Positions 57,562 through 64,000 of a stretch of 64,000 nt of DNA are shown here, in pieces. The position numbers and the translations under genes were made by a program. The stretch spans positions 310,001 through 374,000 of the forward strand of contig NZ_CAMYUE010000001.1 in NCBI RefSeq assembly GCF_947301925.1, written 5' to 3'. The notes under the pieces are model-generated. The model had not been told where the DNA came from. It saw only the letters and a program-made list of their open reading frames with translations, and made no database searches. Position 1 is the first letter of the stretch; every line of letters starts with the position of its first letter. This DNA comes from an uncultured Ruminococcus sp. (GTDB taxonomy: Bacteria; Bacillota; Clostridia; Oscillospirales; Ruminococcaceae).

Positions 57562-58482
57562 ATGAACTACAGACCTGAAGGCTGCATTTACGATTCACCG
57601 AAAAATCAAAGGTATATCTCATCGCAGGAGGGCCTTTCGGAAGCAATGAACAGCGGTATCATACTTGAAGCAAGAGTGAAACTCTGCACCAGTTCCCATG
57701 ATCTGATCGTTGATCTCCCCTGCGCAAGGGGGATCATTCCGCGGGAGGAAGGAGCAATAGGCGTAAAGGAAGGAAATACCCGTGATATCGCCCTGATATC
57801 ACGGGTAAACAGGATAGTCTGCTTCAAGGTCACAGAGCTTGTACTCGGCGACAACGATGAACTGACAGCAATACTCTCCCGCAGAGAGGCTCAGCTTGAA
57901 TGTACCCGCAATTACATATCAACTCTGTCAGCAGGAGAAATAATAGAGGCAAGAGTTACTCATCTTGAGAAATTCGGCAGTTTTGTGGATATAGGCTGCG
58001 GTATTCCGTCGCTCATACCTATAGACGCGCTGTCAGTATCGCGTATATCCCACCCTTCGGATCGCTTCACTACCGGTCAGCTGATAAAGGCTGTGGTCAC
58101 AGGCAGAGAAGACGGACGTATTTTACTCTCACATAAGGAGCTTCTTGGCACATGGGAGGAAAATGCAGCCTGCTTCGGTACAGGAGAGACAGTTCCGGGA
58201 ATAGTACGCTCCACAGAGGATTACGGCATATTCGTCGAGCTGACGCCGAATCTTGCAGGTCTCGCCGAGCCCCGCGAGGGTATAAAAGCCGGTCAGAGCG
58301 TAAGTGTATATATAAAGGCTATACTGCCTGATAAAATGAAAATAAAGCTGATAATCGTCGATGTCTGCTGCCAGCACTCCGAGCCTATGCCATTCAGGTA
58401 CTTCAAGGACAGCGGAAAACTTGACGTCTGGAGATATTCCACTGAATCATCGGGCAAGGATATAAAGACCGTCTTTACATAA
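57562..58482 (+). CDS. S1 RNA-binding domain protein (RpsA-like)
   Basis: AGEIIEARVTHLEKFGSFVDIGCGIPSLIPIDALS...TGQLIKAVVTGREDGRILLSHKELLGTWEEN...GETVPGIVRSTEDYGIFVELTPNLAGLAEP. Confidence 0.88.
   Translation: MNYRPEGCIYDSPKNQRYISSQEGLSEAMNSGIILEARVKLCTSSHDLIVDLPCARGIIPREEGAIGVKEGNTRDIALISRVNRIVCFKVTELVLGDNDELTAILSRREAQLECTRNYISTLSAGEIIEARVTHLEKFGSFVDIGCGIPSLIPIDALSVSRISHPSDRFTTGQLIKAVVTGREDGRILLSHKELLGTWEENAACFGTGETVPGIVRSTEDYGIFVELTPNLAGLAEPREGIKAGQSVSVYIKAILPDKMKIKLIIVDVCCQHSEPMPFRYFKDSGKLDVWRYSTESSGKDIKTVFT
57777..57807 (+). repeat. Perfect 13-bp inverted repeat inside the S1-domain CDS
   Basis: TACCCGTGATATC-GCCCT-GATATCACGGGTA. Confidence 0.9.
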
Positions 58483-58484
58483 AA

Positions 58485-58509
58485 AATGCACCTGTAATAC
58501 AGGTGCATT
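58485..58509. terminator. Terminator between convergent genes
   Basis: AATGCACCTG-TAATA-CAGGTGCATT flanked by A/T runs. Confidence 0.75.
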
Positions 58510-58523
58510 CTTGTAATATTCTC

Positions 58524-59486
58524 TTAGAAAGCGATCTCTTCAGCAATATGATGAAGCTTTTCATCATATTCCTTGTGCATGGAAAGTGCCTCCTGGATAT
58601 CGTAATCAACGATCTTGCTGTCCTTGATACCAACAACACGGTTTCCGATGCCCTGCTCAAGAAGCTCAACAGCGTAATAGCCCATTCTTGTAGCTTCAAC
58701 TCTGTCTCTTACTGTAGGCGAACCGCCTCTCTGTACATGACCGAGGATAGTAGCTCTTGCGTCGATGCCTGTCTTTTCCTGAAGCATATTGGCGATCTCC
58801 TGTGAGTGGCCGACGCTCTCGGCTACGATAACAACGAAGTTCTGCTTACCCTTTGCCTTCTTAGCCAGCATTGTGTTAGCAATAGCGTTGATATCATAAG
58901 GAACTTCCTTTGTGATGATATCAGTAGCACCGCAGGCAATACCTGTATTTACTGCGATATGACCTGCGCCTCTGCCCATTACTTCAACAACAGAGATTCT
59001 GTCATGGGACTGAGATGTATCACGAAGCTTGTCAACAAGCTCCATAGCTGTATTCATAGCTGTATCAAAACCGATGGTATAATCTGTGCAGGCAATATCG
59101 TTGTCGATAGTACCGGGAAGACCGATACAAAGAACGCCCATTGCCGAAAGATCGGCAGCTCCTCTGAAGGAACCGTCACCGCCGATAACTACAAGGCCCT
59201 CGATACCGAGCTCGTCACACTTAGCCTTGCCCTTGGCAACGCCCTCAGCTGTTCTGAACTCGGGACATCTTGCAGTATAAAGAACTGTACCGCCTGTGTG
59301 TATAATATCAGAAACGCTTCTTTCGTCCATCTTGAAAATGTCACCGTTCAAAAGGCCAACATATCCTCTGCGTATACCATAGACCTCCATGCCCTTGCTG
59401 AGAGCAGTTCTTACAACTGCTCTTACTGCGGCATTCATACCCGGAGCGTCTCCGCCGCTTGTTAAAACACCGATTTTCTTGATCAT
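58524..59486 (-). CDS. pfkA: ATP-dependent 6-phosphofructokinase
   Basis: MIKKIGVLTSGGDAPGMNAAVRAVVRTAL; IGGDGSFRGA; LPGTIDNDIACTDYTIGFDTAMNT. Confidence 0.97.
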   Translation of the reverse strand: MIKKIGVLTSGGDAPGMNAAVRAVVRTALSKGMEVYGIRRGYVGLLNGDIFKMDERSVSDIIHTGGTVLYTARCPEFRTAEGVAKGKAKCDELGIEGLVVIGGDGSFRGAADLSAMGVLCIGLPGTIDNDIACTDYTIGFDTAMNTAMELVDKLRDTSQSHDRISVVEVMGRGAGHIAVNTGIACGATDIITKEVPYDINAIANTMLAKKAKGKQNFVVIVAESVGHSQEIANMLQEKTGIDARATILGHVQRGGSPTVRDRVEATRMGYYAVELLEQGIGNRVVGIKDSKIVDYDIQEALSMHKEYDEKLHHIAEEIAF

Positions 59487-59635
59487 ACATATTCTCCATT
59501 CTGCACTAAGCATATATTGTTTAACCCACAGAAAAACTGCGGCATAATTCCATACTATTATATTTTACTACTTTGCGGAAAAAAAGTCAAGTATATTCCG
59601 TATTTTTTCATTTTAAAGCTGTAAAACAAGCTTTT

Positions 59636-62600
59636 TCAGTTTATAAGCCCGATATTATCGCTGCCCAGAAGCTCCCTGAGCTCTGCAAAAGAGGATTCAT
59701 TTACCTCCAGAGTGAGCCGCTGACGCGGGGAAACTGTCTTTTTCAGGTCGGTAAGATAAAAACAAACCGATGTATCTCCCCTGTGTCTGCCGCAAAGCTC
59801 TATAAGTTGCGGACTTACGGACGCTTCGGAAGATGTGGTCTTTATGCAAAGCTTCATGTTCGAGACGAGCCTCGAAAACTCCGTCTCTGCACTGATAACA
59901 CCGCAGATGACCGTTTTTCTGTCGTCTTTTACGGATATCTTCCCCTTTACGAGAACTACCGCCTCTGGTATCAGCTTGGAGCCGCTTACCATGAACAGGT
60001 CGGGAAAAACCACGCCCTCCAGCTCTCCTGTATCATCCGAAAACGTAACAAAGCTCATCTTGTCGCCGTTTTTGGTCATATGCAGTTTGGAACTTTCAAC
60101 GGAGCAGATAAGCTTTACGGCGGCGCCGTCTCCAAGTGACGTATCAGACAGTATATCCCCTATCTTCCTTGCGTGCATAAGCTCCATCAGCCAGCTGTGC
60201 GGCGAAAGAGGATGTCCGCTGAGATACATACCTGTGGCGTCCTTTTCAAGAGTCAGCAGCGTCTTGTGGTCATACTCCTGCTTGTAGGGGATCCTTATCT
60301 CCATATCTGTAGTATCGGCTCCGTCAAGGAAATTGAGCTGCCCCTCGATAACGCCTCTGCTGCCTGCTCCCACCATGTCCAGTATAGACTCATAGCTCTC
60401 CAGCATCTGTCTGCGGTTATAGCCGAGACCGTCAAAGGCCCCTGCCTTTATGAGGTTTTCAAGAGCCTTTTTATTAAGCTCTCTGCCCTCAACTCTCTCG
60501 CAGAAGTCCTGAATACTTCTGAAACTGCCGTTTTCTTCTCTTTCGGCGATTATCCTGTCAGCAAGCCCGCTGCCTATGTTCTTTATTGCCAGCAGGCCGA
60601 AATACATACTTCCGTCCACAAAAGCAAAGCCTCTGCCGCTCTTGTTTACGTCAGGACGAAGTATCCCGATACCGTAATCACGGCAGGAATTGATATATTC
60701 CGCCAGTTTTCCGCTGGTACCCATGACGCTGGACATAAGAGCTGCCATGTATATGCCACGGTAGTGACATTTGAGATATGCGGTCTGATAAGCAAGGTAA
60801 GCATAAGCTGCCGCGTGGGACTTGTTGAAGGCGTAGGAGGCAAAGCTTACCATTTCGTCAAAAACAGAGTTGGCGATCTCCTCTGAGACTCCGTTTTCGG
60901 AGGCGCCCTTTACAAAGCTCTCGCGCTCTTTCAGCATAACATCATGCTTTTTCTTAGCCATAGCCCTGCGGACTATATCTGCGTGACCGTAGGAATAGCC
61001 TGCAAGCTTGCGGCATATCTCCATTACCTGCTCCTGATAGACCATACAGCCGTAGGTATCCTCAAGTATATCCTTCAGCAGCGGGTGCTTGTAGGTAACT
61101 CTTTCGGGGTGCTTCTTGTTCTCGATATACAGCGGTATGGACTTCATCGGTCCCGGACGGTAAAGTGATATTATAACTATAAGATCTTCAAGCCTTTCGG
61201 GACAAAGCTCCATAACACGGGCAGTCATGCCCTCGCTTTCAAACTGGAACACGCCCTCTGTATCGCCCTCTGACATCATACGGTAAACCTCCGCATCATC
61301 GGCGGGGATATTGCTGATGTCGAAATCCGGCTCTGTCCTGTGTATCTCTTTGACCGTATCTCTTATAATTGTAAGATTGCGCAGTCCGAGGAAGTCCATT
61401 TTCAGAAGTCCCAGTGATTCAAGAACTCCCATAGTGTACTGCGTCACGATAGTATCATCGTTTTTCTGCAATGGCACAAGGTCACTTAGCGGAACCGCCG
61501 ATATAACAACTCCTGCCGCATGAGTAGATGCATGGCGCGGCATCCCTTCAAGCTGCCTTGCCATGTCAATGAGCCTGCGCATATCCCTGTCGGTATGATA
61601 CAGTGAATCCAGCTCTTCAGAGGCCTTCAACGCTTCGTCAAGAGTGGCGCGAGGATCTATTTCCTTGGCTGCCTTATCGCAGAGCTGGTATGACAGTCCG
61701 AGAACTCTGCCCACATCGCGGACTGCCGCCCTTGCTTTAAGAGTATCGAAGGCGATTATCTCGGAAACTCTGTCAGCTCCGTATCTGCGCACAACATAGT
61801 CCTTAACGCTCTGACGGCCTTCGATACAGAAATCAATATCGAAATCAGGCATACTTACTCTTTCAGGGTTGAGAAAACGCTCAAAGAGCAGATTGAACTT
61901 TATGGGATCGATACCTGTGATACCTATACAATATGCACAGAGACTTCCTGCTCCGGAGCCTCGTCCAGGACCGACGGGAACATTGTGTTCACGGGCATAG
62001 CGTATAAAATCCCATACAATGAGGTAGTAGTCAGTATATCCCATTTTTGTGATAACATCAAGCTCATAATCCATGCGCTCGACCACATTCTGCGGCGGCT
62101 CAGAGCCGTATTTCTCATACATTCCCTTACGGCACAGCTCGCGGAAGTACGCTTTATTATCGCTTACGCCCTCAACTGTGAATTTTGGAAGCTTTATATT
62201 GCCGAATTCAAATTCAACATTGCAGCGATCTGCTATTTCAGCAGTATTGCTGACAGCCTCCTCATGGCCCTTGAAAAGCTCCGCCATCTCATCGGCTGAC
62301 TTCACATAGAACTCGTCCGTTTCAAAGCGAAGCGCATTGGGATCGTCAAGAGTTTTTCCCGTCTGTATGCACATAAGAACGCTCTGCATCTCAGCGTCGC
62401 TCTTATTTATGTAATGGCAGTCATTAGTTGCCGCAAGGGGGATCCCTGTCTCGGCTGAAAGCCTGTACAGAAGCGGAAGTATCCTGAGCTCGTCCTTTAT
62501 ACCGTGATTCTGTATCTCGATAAAATAGTTGCCCTTTCCGAATATCTCCTGATACTTCAGCGCAACTGACTTTGCCTCGTCATAGCTTCCGTCAACAAGC

Positions 62601-63052
62601 AGTCGGTCGATCTCTCCGGCAAGACAGGCAGACATACAGATAAGTCCCTTGTTATACTTTTTCAGGAGCTCAACATCAACTCTCGGCCTGTTATAAAAGC
62701 CCTCTATGCTTGCCGCAGAGACAAGCTTTACAAGATTCCTGTAGCCCTCGTTATTCTCGCAGAGGAGGATAAGATGATAGGGAGACGAATCCAGCCTGGG
62801 TTCCCTGTCGTGGCGTGTCCTTCTTGCAACGTAGACCTCACAGCCGATTATGGGCTTTATGCCTTCGGCTCTTGCTGCGTTCCAGAACTCCACCGCACCG
62901 TACATATTACCGTGGTCGGTTATGGCAACAGCAGTCTGTCCCAGCTCCTTTACTCTTGCGATAAGCTTCTTTATACGACAGGCGCCGTCCAGAAGACTGT
63001 ACTCGGTATGGACATGGAGATTAACGAAAGCGTCACTTTTCACGTCCTGCAC
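59636..63052 (-). CDS. dnaE: DNA polymerase III subunit alpha
   Basis: PHP motifs VNLHVHTEYSLLDGACRI, ITDHGNMYG; PDFDIDFCIEGRQSVKDYVVRRYG; VMEICRKLAGYSYGHADIVRRAMAKKK. Confidence 0.97.
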   Translation of the reverse strand: MQDVKSDAFVNLHVHTEYSLLDGACRIKKLIARVKELGQTAVAITDHGNMYGAVEFWNAARAEGIKPIIGCEVYVARRTRHDREPRLDSSPYHLILLCENNEGYRNLVKLVSAASIEGFYNRPRVDVELLKKYNKGLICMSACLAGEIDRLLVDGSYDEAKSVALKYQEIFGKGNYFIEIQNHGIKDELRILPLLYRLSAETGIPLAATNDCHYINKSDAEMQSVLMCIQTGKTLDDPNALRFETDEFYVKSADEMAELFKGHEEAVSNTAEIADRCNVEFEFGNIKLPKFTVEGVSDNKAYFRELCRKGMYEKYGSEPPQNVVERMDYELDVITKMGYTDYYLIVWDFIRYAREHNVPVGPGRGSGAGSLCAYCIGITGIDPIKFNLLFERFLNPERVSMPDFDIDFCIEGRQSVKDYVVRRYGADRVSEIIAFDTLKARAAVRDVGRVLGLSYQLCDKAAKEIDPRATLDEALKASEELDSLYHTDRDMRRLIDMARQLEGMPRHASTHAAGVVISAVPLSDLVPLQKNDDTIVTQYTMGVLESLGLLKMDFLGLRNLTIIRDTVKEIHRTEPDFDISNIPADDAEVYRMMSEGDTEGVFQFESEGMTARVMELCPERLEDLIVIISLYRPGPMKSIPLYIENKKHPERVTYKHPLLKDILEDTYGCMVYQEQVMEICRKLAGYSYGHADIVRRAMAKKKHDVMLKERESFVKGASENGVSEEIANSVFDEMVSFASYAFNKSHAAAYAYLAYQTAYLKCHYRGIYMAALMSSVMGTSGKLAEYINSCRDYGIGILRPDVNKSGRGFAFVDGSMYFGLLAIKNIGSGLADRIIAEREENGSFRSIQDFCERVEGRELNKKALENLIKAGAFDGLGYNRRQMLESYESILDMVGAGSRGVIEGQLNFLDGADTTDMEIRIPYKQEYDHKTLLTLEKDATGMYLSGHPLSPHSWLMELMHARKIGDILSDTSLGDGAAVKLICSVESSKLHMTKNGDKMSFVTFSDDTGELEGVVFPDLFMVSGSKLIPEAVVLVKGKISVKDDRKTVICGVISAETEFSRLVSNMKLCIKTTSSEASVSPQLIELCGRHRGDTSVCFYLTDLKKTVSPRQRLTLEVNESSFAELRELLGSDNIGLIN

Positions 63053-63947
63053 CTCCGCCCCTGATCTCGTCCGCCATTTTTGCCAGCTTCTTGAAACGGT
63101 GATTAACTCCCGAACGGCTTATGGGCTCGCTGAGAGTCTCACCTATCTCCTGAAGGCTCATATCAATATTGTCAAGACGCAGCTGGGCTACCTCGCGGAG
63201 CTCGTCGGACAGATTATCAAGTCCCACAGCCTTGTCTATAAGCTTTATATCCTCGATCTGCTTCATAGCAGCCTTTACGACCTTGTCTATATTGGCAGCG
63301 TCACAGTTGGCGAGCCTGTTGGCTTTATTCCTGATATCCTTGTATATCTTCATATTCATGAGTTCAAGGGTACACTGGGGCGCACCGATAAAGGTCAGCG
63401 TATCCTCTATGGATTCACTGCCCTTGATGTAAACTATATGCTGTCCGCGGCGAAGCATGGTCTTTGCGGTTACTCCTATATCACGAAGCAGAGTCGCAAG
63501 CTGCTCCGCAAGCTGCTCCTCGGGACAGGCAAATTCAAGATGATATTCCTTTGCGGGATCGTTTACACTTCCGCAGGCCAGAAAAACTCCTGCTGTAAAA
63601 ACTCCGAGACTATTGGTGGCAATAATCTCGGAATCTATGGCTCTAATATTTTCGGATAGCCTGTATTTCCTGAATACTTCCGCAGCTGCATCGTCCCTTA
63701 TATCACAGCAGTGAAGGACGGTGCCGTTTTTCCTTGTGTGCTCTTCCATCGCAGGTTCGGAGCCGAAAACCGCACCAAAGAGACTTCGGAACAGCTCTGC
63801 TGATGTCCTGCTCTCGCTCTGGAAGCATATACTGTGTTCCGTGAGAGTCCTGCAAAAAAGCAGCATACCATACAGGCAGGCAAATCGTTTTTCTTTATCG
63901 TTGACCGAGGAACATATCTCTCTTCTGACATCATTTGAGAATGAAAT
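63033..63947 (-). CDS. whiA: DNA-binding protein WhiA, apparently using an ATT start
   Basis: Track ORF starts internally at MLLFCR; upstream in-frame codons read ISFSNDVRREICSSVNDKEKRFACLYG-MLLFCRTLT, aligning with WhiA MSFS...; in-frame stop at 63954-63956; GGAGTGAG upstream. Confidence 0.85.
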   Translation of the reverse strand: MSFSNDVRREICSSVNDKEKRFACLYGMLLFCRTLTEHSICFQSESRTSAELFRSLFGAVFGSEPAMEEHTRKNGTVLHCCDIRDDAAAEVFRKYRLSENIRAIDSEIIATNSLGVFTAGVFLACGSVNDPAKEYHLEFACPEEQLAEQLATLLRDIGVTAKTMLRRGQHIVYIKGSESIEDTLTFIGAPQCTLELMNMKIYKDIRNKANRLANCDAANIDKVVKAAMKQIEDIKLIDKAVGLDNLSDELREVAQLRLDNIDMSLQEIGETLSEPISRSGVNHRFKKLAKMADEIRGGGAGREK

Positions 63948-63965
63948 TTCAACTCACTCCAATAC

Positions 63966-64000
63966 TCAGAATTTTTTGTCCTTGGTTATATCACGATGAT
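63966..64000 (-). CDS. rapZ: RapZ C-terminus (partial, runs off right edge)
   Basis: Frame ends HRDITKDKKF*, resembling the RapZ C-terminal HRDI motif; rapZ-whiA-dnaE-pfkA order is common in this lineage. Confidence 0.5.
   Translation of the reverse strand, partial: HRDITKDKKF

Noticed and set aside
60173-60886. 237-aa plus-strand ORF opposite dnaE
   Set aside because: Antisense to conserved DNA polymerase III alpha coding sequence.

Overview
64-kb chromosomal window from a low-to-moderate GC Firmicute, most likely a Ruminococcus/Ruminococcaceae relative (inferred from gene order, Thr-rich linkers and a domain-permuted GH3). Most of it is ordinary housekeeping content: rnpB, rnj, gdpP-rplI-dnaB-tilS-ftsH, an FHA-FtsW-PBP cluster, hpf, parE-parC, copA, moxR-DUF58-transglutaminase, prfA-sua5-coaE, pfkA-dnaE-whiA-rapZ(partial). 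No tRNA, rRNA 16S/23S, CRISPR array, transposase or prophage was recognised by eye. Main points for follow-up: (1) an 88-aa protein (3519-3785, minus) resembling only the glycyl-radical C-terminal tail of anaerobic ribonucleotide reductase NrdD. It sits upstream of a reverse rubrerythrin and is divergent from a Crp/Fnr regulator, with a perfect 16-bp palindrome between them; it may be an NrdD analogue of the GrcA/YfiD spare-part system. (2) A three-gene operon (45571-50652) of TerB_N/TerB_C protein, BrxD-like ATPase and Lhr/BrxHI-like helicase without the other BREX genes, driven by a consensus promoter whose -35 lies inside a perfect 13-bp inverted repeat. (3) A ~340-nt structured leader before rnj. 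(4) A possible c-di-AMP (ydaO-like) element before a SleB-type hydrolase. (5) A whiA frame that appears to require an AUU start codon. All family assignments are from reading the sequence; no database search was run.
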